Positions 1-5,024 of a stretch of DNA of 5,024 nucleotides are shown piece after piece (position 1 is the first letter of the stretch; each line of letters starts with the position of its first letter). The position numbers were made by a program, and so were the translations under genes. The notes beneath the pieces were generated by a model. The model saw nothing but the letters and a program-made list of their open reading frames with translations. It searched no databases and was not told the DNA's origin. The stretch is from DAOVQB01 sp023128935 (GTDB lineage: Bacteria; Eisenbacteria; RBG-16-71-46; CAIMUX01; WJJG01): the NCBI GenBank assembly GCA_030628905.1, contig DAOVQB010000261.1:1-5024 (forward strand), given 5' to 3'.

Positions 1-618
1 GCGGATGTCGCCCTCGAGCGATACCTCCATGTCGACCGAAGCAATCTCCTTATCCGGATGTGGGTTGACCCATTCGTAGGCATACAGGCCGGTCTTCTCG
101 CCCAGGGCGGTTCGGCCGGTCTTGACCAGCCGGCACGAGGAAAGATATCCGTAATTGTACATGCAGTTGACCCGGGGGTGGCCGGTATCCGCTGAGTAGA
201 TCCACGGGCCGATCTGGTGGCCATAGCTAAGGGCCGCGTCGACAGACGTGCCGTCCTCGTAGTGGACGCGGTACTTGCAGGGACGATTCGTGCCGGGGTA
301 GGCCCTCCCGAGCGAAGTACAGGCGTGCAGGAAGACCAGCGCCCTGGCCTTGCATCCCACGGGGATGTCCGTTACCTTCGCGCTATCGTCGTCCTTTTTG
401 TCCTTGCGCGCTGAAACGACGACAACACTCTTACCGTCGTTTTTCAACTCGTCGACGACGTTGAAGCGATACCGGTCCTGGACTATCTCACCGGCCGGCA
501 GCTTGCGCAGGTCGGAGTGTTTTCCGTAGTCGAGCCAGCCAGCGCCGTCATCGGACTCCTCGTCAATCCGGCTTTCGTTGCACGCCGCGGAGATGTCCAG
601 CGGCACGACCTGTCCGGT
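1..618 (-). other. C-terminal jelly-roll-like carbohydrate-binding module (partial)
   Basis: From about residue 1020 the sequence changes to a beta-rich module. It includes VPLDISAACN near Asp1027, GWLDYG, KARALVFLHA (His1117), a strand with YRVHYEDGTS, GPWIYSAD (Trp1158) and YAYEWVNPHPDKEI (Trp1202). The order of these strands resembles the galactose-binding-like domains often appended to large secreted hydrolases, where they bind glycans. It is still running at base 1. The boundary with the barrel and the family name are estimates. Confidence 0.5.
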
Positions 619-3600
619 GTGCGAGGGCTGCGGCCCGAGGAAGGCGTCCTGCCAGTGCTCCTGCCAGGCCCAGTCCGGCTTCATCTTGTCCGGTACGGTC
701 CACCCATAAATCCAAGGAAGGTTGTAGCTGGTCCATGACGGATTGATGTACATGCAGACTGCGAACCCGTGCGGGATGATCCCCATCAGGCCCGCCTTCT
801 TGCCTTCCACCGCAGCGTAGTAAGCGCTATGGTAGGGGTAGCCGGAGTTTGCCCCCGGCATGGCGATCACGTCGAATCCCTTGTCCCTCAGGTATTGGTA
901 GATCGCCCGGTCCGGGGTGGTGCCATAGCACCAGTCCACCATAATGATGTCTTTCGGGATGCGGTCGATCACGTCGTGGACGGGCATGCCTTCACAGTCG
1001 GTCCTGCCCAGAGAGGCTGAGGAGCCAGGGAACTTCGCCTTTTCAGTCAGGTAGCTGGAGAACATCATCATCCGTTTGCCGTTCTCCTTCAGGTGCTGGT
1101 AGATCTTGAGAATCCATTCCTCGAGCAGATCGTCCTCCGTGCCCCCGGGAGCGTAGGTGTGAATGGGCGGGTTGATCTCGTCGAACTCCGTCATGAAGAA
1201 CCTGCTTTCGGGAGAAATGTCCATGAAGTCCTGGTTAAGCTTCCTGCACATCTCCCATGCCTCAGGGCTCACGGCGTTGAAGGAATCGGCGCTATGTACG
1301 TTCTCTCTCGGGCCGGCGAGCACGTTGTTGTCGATGATCCACTTCCACAGCTTCGGGTTCGTACGCGAGAGGGAGAACTTACCCGCAGGCAGCGAGGTAT
1401 GACAGAGCGAGAAACCGTCTGGGAGCACCTCGATGTGGTACTTGTCATAGAGCTTGCAGATTTCGGTAAGCTCATCCAAGTTCCAATCGCAGGCGTAGCC
1501 GGACAGGTCGTATGAGGGGAAATTGAGACGCTTCGCGCCGAGCAAGATGATGTTGACCTTGTACCGGGCGAGCAGGCGCATAACCCTTACGACGCGTTCC
1601 ATCTTGGTCTCATCGACCAGACAGTCGCGAACCACGAACAGCGCCCAACACGGTCCCCTGAGCGCAAAGTCCGGCCAGTCTTTGATATCCGCGCCGCGCA
1701 GGCTGACACTGTCGCCGGCACGAGTGATAAGCTGCACCAGACTCTGCAGGGCGTAGAACGTGCCGCGTACTCCAGCCCCGGCGGCGTGGACCTTCCCGAC
1801 ATCGGCTTTGATCATGTAGCCTTCTCCGGGCGCCGGTCCCGGATTCTCGCTGCTGATGGACTTCAGATCCTCATCAAATATCTCCGCAAAGGCCGGATCG
1901 TCGCCTTCACCCAGATAAATCGCCGGCTTTGACTTATCCATCCCGCTCAAGGTGACGGCTTTCATTGTTATTCCGTATCGCCCCTCGATCTCCGGGATGA
2001 TCCACTCATCCAGCAGATATTCGTTAATCTTCTTCTCGTCTGAGACCACGAACTGCGCGCCGTCTCCCAGCGCGAAGGTCTCGCCGTTTTTGGTCATTTC
2101 TTTCGGTTCAGGCACGATCCATGGAATGGGCGCGTACGTCTCCACTTCCTTGGCGAAATATCCGACGAGATGCGGGTTGTCGAACCCGATACGTCCGCCG
2201 GGCGTAGTCATGATCGCCCGCAGTTTGGTAAAGTTGTCATACGTGTTGTCCTTCACGCGGGCGACCACCAGGCCGTCGATGGAGAAGAGCAGCACACCCT
2301 CCGCGGTGCGTTCGAAGCGAATCGGAACGCGTTTTGTGCCTTCCTTGGGGGACATGAGCCGTCCCGGGGCTTCAACCGTGGCCAGTTCGGTGGCCTGGCC
2401 CTGGATGATCTTCAGGATCGCGTGGCGGGCCTCACCGATCTTGACCTGGCGCTCCTTGCCGTCATCGCGGAAGGCATACCCCGGTGTTCTCTCCTCTATC
2501 CCACCATGGACCAGGCGGATGCCGTATCCGTCCTGGATGTCCTTGTTTGCGGTTTCGTCAATGATACGCCATTCCAGAATGCCGCCATACATCCGCAAGA
2601 GGATCACCTCGCCCGTGAAAAGGAATCGTCCACTGACCGGGCTCTTCCCGAAGCGCTGCGTCGTGAGCGGCTGGTTGGGCGAGCAGGTGCTCAGGTAGTG
2701 GTCGTAAGGCGGTCCCGAAGCCGCATCGCCCCACCACGTGCCCCATTTGTTCGCACCGGGTCCGGTTTTCGCGAACTCCCAGATGTTCGGGTCCAGATAG
2801 TTCGTGGCAAGCGCGGCGGCAAAGACCTTCACAGCCTCTTCTTCGCCCGCGCCCGGTTTGGCCACGGCCTGCTCCACCGCGGCTTCGAGCGCCGCGGCCA
2901 GCTCGGCTGGCGAGATCAGATCCGCCTGCAGCGGCTCGCCCGCCCACTTGGCGGCTTCCGCGAGCAGCGTGAGTTCCCCACCTCTGACCGTGGTCGGGCC
3001 TTCATCTGAGACTTCGCCGATTCCGTGGGCGCTGTACGTCTTCGTGCCCTTGTACCCGGCAAGATTACCCATCAGAACTACGCGTCCCTTTGCAATTTGA
3101 CCAACAACCACTACCGGGTCTTCGTCATCATCTTCCATCAATGTTGTCCCATCAGGACCGGTCATCAGCGCCATATGATCGTAGTAGGCATGCGTGAGCT
3201 TATCAGGCAGCGCCTTGGCCAGAGGATGATCAACGCCGGGCACTTTCATCAAAATTGTATTATCTTTTCGCTTCGCATATCCGGGGCAGCGGGCGATATC
3301 ACCGAAAAGCGGACGCTCGCCCATGTCACCACGGCCTTTGCCTGCTCCACCGACCGCGTCATGGGTGAGAATAAGCCCGCCACCGGCATTTACATATTCG
3401 GTGAGCAATACCCGCCACAGGCGGGCGTGGTCGGACACGGCCACTCTCCCCCAGGGCCAGATAACCACGTCGCAGTTGCTCAGGGATGATGCGGAGAAGT
3501 TCGCCAGTGCGTTGGCCTTAATCCCCTCAACCTCTGTAAGGCCTTCCAGAATTCCCTCCTGGCCGGTGCCGCTATAGACGCCAACTTGCAGCTCCTCACT

Positions 3601-3675
3601 CCAACAACTCAACGTGCCCAGGCTCATCACCACTACCACCAGCATAACTGTCTGGAGTACGTAACCCGTTTTCAT
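1..3675 (-). CDS. Secreted multidomain glycoside hydrolase family 20-like protein with N-terminal ThuA-like domain (3' end beyond window)
   Basis: The frame is open for all 1225 codons from the ATG at 3675 to base 1, with no stop, so the C-terminus is missing. The start is set by AGGAGG seven bases upstream and by a signal peptide right after it: Lys2, then a hydrophobic core at about residues 5-22 ending near Cys24. Family knowledge predicts an exported exo-acting beta-hexosaminidase-type enzyme releasing terminal N-acetylhexosamines from glycans. Visible modules in order are ThuA-like 29-245, helical linker 246-345, LamG-like sandwich 346-515, GH20 domain 2 at 517-665 (motif VRGTFYALQSL), TIM barrel about 666-1010 (entry motif DWPDFALRG 666-674, YKVN 705-708, candidate catalytic Asp832-Glu833 in TEFDEINPP, aromatic-rich VDWCYG 914-918 and PWIYGW 987-992), and a C-terminal jelly-roll-like module from about 1020. 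Typical bacterial GH20 enzymes are shorter. The usual Gly-Gly before the Asp-Glu pair is replaced by Glu-Phe, so activity and substrate are uncertain. The domain order is read by eye. Confidence 0.87.
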   Translation of the reverse strand, partial: MKTGYVLQTVMLVVVVMSLGTLSCWSEELQVGVYSGTGQEGILEGLTEVEGIKANALANFSASSLSNCDVVIWPWGRVAVSDHARLWRVLLTEYVNAGGGLILTHDAVGGAGKGRGDMGERPLFGDIARCPGYAKRKDNTILMKVPGVDHPLAKALPDKLTHAYYDHMALMTGPDGTTLMEDDDEDPVVVVGQIAKGRVVLMGNLAGYKGTKTYSAHGIGEVSDEGPTTVRGGELTLLAEAAKWAGEPLQADLISPAELAAALEAAVEQAVAKPGAGEEEAVKVFAAALATNYLDPNIWEFAKTGPGANKWGTWWGDAASGPPYDHYLSTCSPNQPLTTQRFGKSPVSGRFLFTGEVILLRMYGGILEWRIIDETANKDIQDGYGIRLVHGGIEERTPGYAFRDDGKERQVKIGEARHAILKIIQGQATELATVEAPGRLMSPKEGTKRVPIRFERTAEGVLLFSIDGLVVARVKDNTYDNFTKLRAIMTTPGGRIGFDNPHLVGYFAKEVETYAPIPWIVPEPKEMTKNGETFALGDGAQFVVSDEKKINEYLLDEWIIPEIEGRYGITMKAVTLSGMDKSKPAIYLGEGDDPAFAEIFDEDLKSISSENPGPAPGEGYMIKADVGKVHAAGAGVRGTFYALQSLVQLITRAGDSVSLRGADIKDWPDFALRGPCWALFVVRDCLVDETKMERVVRVMRLLARYKVNIILLGAKRLNFPSYDLSGYACDWNLDELTEICKLYDKYHIEVLPDGFSLCHTSLPAGKFSLSRTNPKLWKWIIDNNVLAGPRENVHSADSFNAVSPEAWEMCRKLNQDFMDISPESRFFMTEFDEINPPIHTYAPGGTEDDLLEEWILKIYQHLKENGKRMMMFSSYLTEKAKFPGSSASLGRTDCEGMPVHDVIDRIPKDIIMVDWCYGTTPDRAIYQYLRDKGFDVIAMPGANSGYPYHSAYYAAVEGKKAGLMGIIPHGFAVCMYINPSWTSYNLPWIYGWTVPDKMKPDWAWQEHWQDAFLGPQPSHTGQVVPLDISAACNESRIDEESDDGAGWLDYGKHSDLRKLPAGEIVQDRYRFNVVDELKNDGKSVVVVSARKDKKDDDSAKVTDIPVGCKARALVFLHACTSLGRAYPGTNRPCKYRVHYEDGTSVDAALSYGHQIGPWIYSADTGHPRVNCMYNYGYLSSCRLVKTGRTALGEKTGLYAYEWVNPHPDKEIASVDMEVSLEGDIR
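646..1680 (-). other. GH20-type TIM-barrel catalytic domain of the GH20-like protein
   Basis: Residues about 666-1010 begin with DWPDFALRG, equivalent to the 'D.PRFpwRG' entry of GH20. MERVVRVMRLLARYKVN (692-708) matches the helix and strand where family members have a conserved 'yK.N'. FFMTEFDEINPP carries an Asp832-Glu833 pair at the place of the polarising Asp and general-acid Glu of substrate-assisted catalysis. IIMVDWCYG (Trp915) and LPWIYGW (Trp988, Trp992) supply aromatic residues that typically line the sugar pocket. The His-Leu-x-Asp motif usually seen after the 'yK.N' strand is not recognisable. The enzyme is therefore a divergent GH20 member whose substrate I cannot assign. Confidence 0.65.
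1681..2127 (-). other. GH20 domain 2 (non-catalytic, zincin-like fold) of the GH20-like protein
   Basis: Residues about 517-665 start with the classic opening IPWIVPEPKEM, in which a Pro-x-Pro segment precedes an alpha/beta domain. It continues with strand and helix pairs including PAIYLGEG, and ends with GEGYMIKAD followed by VRGTFYALQSLVQL. The pattern 'G.rGTFYAlqtL.QL' just before the TIM barrel is a hallmark of the small domain preceding the catalytic domain in beta-hexosaminidases and related GH20, GH67 and GH84 enzymes. This is the strongest single family signal in the protein. Confidence 0.75.
2131..2640 (-). other. LamG / concanavalin-like beta-sandwich module of the GH20-like protein
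   Basis: Residues about 346-515 are dominated by alternating beta-strand patterns (RFLFTGEVILLRMYGG, ILEWRIIDE, GYGIRLVHGG, RVPIRFERTAEGVLLFSIDG, GRIGFDNPHL). The closing strand pair, asking how a body behaves 'in view of' a small ligand-binding sandwich and ending Gly-Arg-Ile-Gly-Phe-Asp-Asn, resembles LamG-like or DUF1080-type domains (concanavalin fold) that bind or act on sugars. No catalytic residues of a concanavalin-fold hydrolase are evident, so a binding or spacer role is more likely. Sequence identity to a named family cannot be judged here. Confidence 0.45.
2941..3591 (-). other. ThuA / class I glutamine amidotransferase-like domain of the GH20-like protein
   Basis: Residues about 29-245 read as an alpha/beta Rossmann-type domain. 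A first strand (LQVGVYSG) is followed by a strand ending in CDVVIWPWGR, then the glycine-rich turn and strand AGGGLILTHDA with His105, and later the KGRVVLMGN strand around Met202. This order matches ThuA-like (trehalose-utilisation-type) domains of the glutamine amidotransferase superfamily, which often sit at the front of large secreted carbohydrate-related proteins in planctomycete-like bacteria. I see no clear nucleophile-elbow cysteine, so the domain may bind ligand or be structural rather than act as an amidotransferase. The family call is inference from fold-like pattern only. Confidence 0.55.
3604..3675 (-). other. Signal peptide of the GH20-like protein
   Basis: The first 24 residues show a positively charged start (Met-Lys), a hydrophobic stretch rich in Val, Leu and Met at about residues 5-22, and then Leu-Ser-Cys followed by Trp-Ser-Glu-Glu and a beta-strand-like mature start. 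This fits Sec export. Cys24 could be a lipidation site, but the -3 residue is Thr rather than Leu, so the lipobox is poor. Cleavage by signal peptidase I near residue 24-26 is just as likely. The exact cleavage site is not resolved by eye. Confidence 0.75.
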
Positions 3676-3682
3676 CTCTTTC

Positions 3683-3688
3683 CCTCCT
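3683..3688 (-). promoter_or_regulatory. Strong ribosome binding site for the GH20-like gene
   Basis: AGGAGG on the minus strand lies seven bases before the ATG at 3675, within the longer match TAGGAGGGA. This is near the optimum for 16S rRNA anti-Shine-Dalgarno pairing. It decides the start of the long frame and agrees with the signal peptide that begins there. Confidence 0.9.
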
Positions 3689-3703
3689 ACGGGTTGCTTT
3701 GTC

Positions 3704-3715
3704 GGGGATTTCCCC
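3704..3715. promoter_or_regulatory. Perfect 12-bp dyad GGGGATTTCCCC in the GH20 gene leader
   Basis: GGGGA and TCCCC flank a TT centre, making 5-bp arms about 15 bases before the Shine-Dalgarno of the GH20-like gene. It could be half of an operator or a short mRNA hairpin that limits access to the ribosome binding site. No regulator family can be named from it, and a 5-bp palindrome can arise by chance. Confidence 0.25.
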
Positions 3716-3729
3716 AATGCTGTGTGCAT

Positions 3730-3740
3730 AATAGTCTATT
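3730..3740. promoter_or_regulatory. AATAGTCTATT dyad with an embedded -10-like hexamer
   Basis: AATAG and CTATT are perfect inverted arms around a central T, 55 bases upstream of the GH20 start. The minus strand reads TATTAT at 3733-3728, five of six bases of the sigma-70 -10 consensus, which would put a transcription start near 3721. No good -35 hexamer sits 16-18 bases upstream, so the promoter would be weak or activator-dependent. An operator overlapping the -10 is a possible reading. All of this is inference from position and symmetry. Confidence 0.25.
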
Positions 3741-3807
3741 CTCCGCCCGCACCATAATCACTTCGGTGCAAGCAGAGATTTCTCAGGCAAATCACTCATC
3801 ATAGGGT

Positions 3808-3847
3808 CTGTCAGTGCATATCTCACCCAACGTATGACTCCTGACAG
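3808..3847. repeat. CTGTCAG / CTGACAG inverted repeat
   Basis: CTGTCAG at 3808-3814 and CTGACAG at 3841-3847 are exact reverse complements with 26 bases between them. It sits beside the larger inverted repeat at 3862-3895. The spacing is wide for a terminator and plausible for two half-sites of a DNA-binding protein, but a 7-bp match over this distance is weak on its own. Confidence 0.25.
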
Positions 3848-3998
3848 CCGACTGCCTGATTTCAGCACCAATATCTACGGCATGGATATTGCTGAGGTAA
3901 TGATCGGCCAAGAACTGCCGACAAACTCAAGTCCCTCGGCTGACTGCCGATATTGGATAATGGCCAGTACCGCCATCTGTTTTCGGGCTCTCGCCTAG
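3834..3998 (+). CDS. Doubtful small open reading frame, 54 codons
   Basis: An ATG at 3834 opens 54 codons ending in TAG at 3996-3998, 23 bases before the preferred start of the kinase-like gene. The product (starts MTPDSRLPDF, ends FRALA) shows no recognisable domain, no clear membrane segment and only one modest hydrophobic patch near the C-terminus. There is no Shine-Dalgarno before the ATG, and the frame runs through the inverted repeats. It is most likely a chance frame, but a leader peptide ahead of the downstream gene cannot be excluded. Confidence 0.12.
   Translation: MTPDSRLPDFSTNIYGMDIAEVMIGQELPTNSSPSADCRYWIMASTAICFRALA
3862..3895. repeat. Inverted repeat with 11-bp stem and 3-base bulge, loop of nine
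   Basis: TCAGCA plus ATATC on the left arm, separated by the three bases CCA, match the right arm GATATTGCTGA exactly as reverse complement. The loop is TACGGCATG. The left arm segment CCAATATC (3868-3875) is also the reverse complement of GATATTGG at 3949-3956, so two alternative hairpins compete for the same strand. With no U-run after the stem it is not a standard terminator. It may be a cruciform-prone site, a structured 5' leader of the kinase-like gene, or an operator. Confidence 0.5.
3936..3950. repeat. TCGGC-TGACT-GCCGA small hairpin overlapping a repeated ACTGCCGA
   Basis: TCGGC (3936-3940) and GCCGA (3946-3950) are exact inverted arms with a five-base loop. ACTGCCGA within it is repeated in direct orientation at 3914-3921. 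It ends just before the possible TTG start at 3953, so transcripts starting upstream would carry it where a ribosome binding site would be expected. This argues somewhat for the start at 4022. Confidence 0.3.
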
Positions 3999-4021
3999 CA
4001 AGCGGCATTGAAAGTGGATCT

Positions 4022-4822
4022 ATGGATAGAGCAGAGCACATGTTGAGTTATGATGCTGCACCGCCGCCGGTGGTTCGTCAGACTGCCTGGGACCGCCAAC
4101 AGCAGGCCGTGATCCGGTCGGTCGCCCACCAGATTCGTTCCGCACTCACTTTGGTCAGCATTAGCGCCGAGGCCTTGGCAACGGACCCCAAGTCACCACC
4201 CTCCAAGGTCCGCCGCCATTGCCAGGTTATCAATGACCATGCTCAACATATTGGCCGGCTGCTGGACGATCTGGTCAGCTTGACCAGTGACCGGCTGGAC
4301 AGTAGCGATGTTGGTATCGTTGAGTTGAACGAAATTGTGTGGGAAGCGGCCCAACCGCTGTGGCAGCTCGCCCGCCACCGTTCGATAACCCTGGAGACGC
4401 CATCCGGTGCGGAATCGCTGGTAGTGCAAGGCAAGCGTGGCTATCTGACTCAGGCTATCCGGGGCTGCCTGGAACACGGTATTCTCAACCTGCCCGAAGA
4501 CAGCAGCGTATCGGTGCGACTTGAACCCCGAACCGCGGTGGCTGGTGCAGGAGCGGTCGAGATCGTAATCGAGTATGCCAGCTCTGACGAACAGACCCAG
4601 GTCCTGAGTGCGGCAGGCGGGTCGCAGTGGAATGATGTCACGATGCAAGCAGTCGGCCGGATCATCGAAGCCCATCAGGGCGATGTGGCTCCGTTGGGTG
4701 ACGGCCGTGACGGCGTCCGTCTGTTGTTGCCCAGGCATCGAGCCATCGCGGCTGGCCAGATGACCCCAGCGCAGGCTCAGGCAAGCCACGCCGACCAGCA
4801 GCGCCAGCAGTCAGTGTCCTGA
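4022..4822 (+). CDS. Histidine-kinase-like protein with degenerate ATP-binding domain (possible phosphotransfer protein)
   Basis: The product is 266 residues from ATG 4022. An in-frame TTG at 3953 would add 23 residues but lacks a ribosome binding site, and ATG 4040 is a third choice. After a short Pro-rich head, a HisKA-like helical hairpin spans about residues 27-88: SVAHQIRSALTLVSISAEAL holds the H-box with candidate phospho-acceptor His36, and the second helix ends HIGRLLDDLVSL. A HATPase-like region follows (about 135-237). The N-box reads LTQAIRGCLEHGILNLP, with both usual Asn residues lost (Gly and His152 instead). The Asp-x-Gly-x-Gly of the G1 box is missing after EIVIEYAS, and the G2 box is GGSQWNDVTMQAVGRIIEAHQGD, keeping the helix but not the glycines. 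Known kinases need these for ATP, so this is probably a pseudokinase or a ChpT/Spo0B-like phosphotransferase. There is no membrane segment or sensor domain and the C-terminal tail is Gln/Ala-rich. No response regulator lies in view. Confidence 0.75.
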   Translation: MDRAEHMLSYDAAPPPVVRQTAWDRQQQAVIRSVAHQIRSALTLVSISAEALATDPKSPPSKVRRHCQVINDHAQHIGRLLDDLVSLTSDRLDSSDVGIVELNEIVWEAAQPLWQLARHRSITLETPSGAESLVVQGKRGYLTQAIRGCLEHGILNLPEDSSVSVRLEPRTAVAGAGAVEIVIEYASSDEQTQVLSAAGGSQWNDVTMQAVGRIIEAHQGDVAPLGDGRDGVRLLLPRHRAIAAGQMTPAQAQASHADQQRQQSVS

Positions 4823-4896
4823 GATATTCTCGCAGCGTCGTTTGCCAGCTATCCTCAATGCCAGCCTCGTGGCCGGCTGCAGCTACTCCCCTTGTC

Positions 4897-4951
4897 ACCG
4901 GCGTCAGTTCGTGATAGACTCTCTTCTTAGAGGCGACCGGGGTCAGTTCGT
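4897..4951. repeat. 16-bp direct repeat ACCGGNGTCAGTTCGT, two copies
   Basis: Copies at 4897-4912 and 4936-4951 differ at one base only (C versus G at position 6) and start 39 bases apart. The core GGTCAGTTCG followed by TTCGGGGGG recalls the short repeats that surround REP-associated transposases or other small mobile repeats. No such transposase is visible in the window. It may be a decaying intergenic repeat of the host genome. Confidence 0.55.
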
Positions 4952-4953
4952 CT

Positions 4954-5000
4954 TCGGGGGGAGGCCCGCCGGGTGCGCGGCTCGCCGACGGCCCACCTCC
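4954..5000. repeat. GC-rich imperfect dyad near the right edge
   Basis: A G-run and GGAGG (about 4956-4963) face CCTCC (about 4994-4998), and inner segments GCCGG and CCGAC (one mismatch) can pair, leaving an internal loop and a GC-rich loop. It lies directly after the second copy of the 16-bp direct repeat, so repeat plus dyad may form one REP-like unit. It has no T-run and does not look like an intrinsic terminator in either direction. Confidence 0.25.
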
Positions 5001-5024
5001 GTCTCACCCGTTGAGCTGGTCTCC

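Larger units (their letters stand above)
3676..4021. other. Divergent intergenic region between the GH20-like gene and the histidine-kinase-like gene
   Basis: These 346 bases separate the two divergent starts, less if the kinase-like protein starts at TTG 3953. The GH20 side carries a strong ribosome binding site and two short perfect dyads (3704-3715, 3730-3740). The other half carries inverted repeats at 3808-3847, 3862-3895 and 3936-3950, and direct copies of ACTGCCGA at 3914 and 3943. I found no convincing -35/-10 pair on the plus strand and no transfer RNA or riboswitch fold that I recognise. A 54-codon open frame (3834-3998) crosses it without a ribosome binding site. Confidence 0.6.
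4823..5024. other. Region downstream of the kinase-like gene without a supported gene
   Basis: No frame here has a credible start, ribosome binding site or protein-like composition. A minus-strand frame runs from about 5004 into the kinase-like gene, but it is antisense to that gene and low in complexity. A weak stem CAGCC/GGCTG (4862-4879) follows the stop codon without a T-run, so it is not a convincing terminator. A near-perfect direct repeat lies at 4897-4951 and a GC-rich imperfect dyad at 4959-5000. Confidence 0.5.

Noticed and set aside
1952..3009. Long plus-strand open frames (248 and 279 codons) at 1952-2698 and 2170-3009
   Set aside because: They lie wholly opposite the long minus-strand frame, which has a Shine-Dalgarno, a signal peptide and recognisable GH20 motifs. 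Their own translations have no domain-like pattern. They are shadows of GC-biased codon positions.
3600..3610. Cys24 of the GH20-like protein as a firm lipoprotein anchor
   Set aside because: The lipobox would read Thr-Leu-Ser-Cys; the -3 position is Thr rather than Leu, so lipidation is possible but not supported enough to call.
3766..3771. TTGCAC on the minus strand as a -35 element for the GH20-like gene
   Set aside because: The nearest -10-like hexamer (TATTAT at 3733-3728) is 32 bases downstream, far beyond the usual 16-18-base spacing.
4193..4789. 198-codon minus-strand frame opposite the kinase-like gene
   Set aside because: It is antisense to a plus-strand protein with clear HisKA and HATPase-like layout. 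No ribosome binding site was seen and the product shows no family resemblance.
4862..4879. CAGCC/GGCTG stem after the kinase-like gene as an intrinsic terminator
   Set aside because: The stem is only 5 bp with an 8-base loop, and no T-run follows on either strand.
4662..4898. Minus-strand frame starting at GTG 4898, with the direct repeats in frame just upstream
   Set aside because: It is low-complexity and Arg/Gly/Pro-rich, has no Shine-Dalgarno and runs antisense into the kinase-like gene. The in-frame repeats (ELTPV twice) follow simply from a 39-bp spacing.

Overview
The window is bacterial, moderately GC-rich chromosomal or metagenomic DNA with two divergently transcribed genes. I saw no rRNA, tRNA, CRISPR array or transposase gene. 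A very large, modular, secreted hexosaminidase-type enzyme is the kind of gene common in polysaccharide-degrading environmental phyla such as Planctomycetota, Verrucomicrobiota/Lentisphaerota or Armatimonadota. This placement is inference from gene style only; no marker gene is present.

Positions 1-3675, minus strand: one uninterrupted reading frame of 1225 codons that starts at 3675 behind a near-perfect Shine-Dalgarno and runs off the left edge. It reads as signal peptide, ThuA/glutamine-amidotransferase-like domain, helical linker, LamG-like beta-sandwich, GH20 non-catalytic N-terminal (zincin-like) domain, GH20-type TIM barrel with an Asp-Glu pair at 832-833, and a C-terminal jelly-roll-like module cut by the window edge. 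All the shorter plus-strand reading frames across this stretch are shadows of it.

Positions 3676-4021: the divergent intergenic region. It holds the leader of the GH20 gene, with two short perfect dyads, and a cluster of interlocking inverted repeats on the other gene's side. A doubtful 54-codon reading frame overlaps it.

Positions 4022-4822, plus strand (possible upstream TTG start at 3953): a small soluble histidine-kinase-like protein. Its HisKA helix pair and phospho-acceptor-type His are recognisable, but the ATP-binding N, G1 and G2 boxes are eroded. It looks like a pseudokinase or phosphotransfer protein rather than a working kinase.

Positions 4823-5024: no convincing gene. It contains a 16-bp near-perfect direct repeat and a GC-rich imperfect dyad near the right edge.

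There is no direct evidence that the two genes act together. The shared upstream region would allow joint control, but ordinary divergent neighbours are equally likely. The most unusual items are the ThuA-LamG-GH20 fusion, the degenerate histidine kinase and the repeat-rich intergenic DNA.
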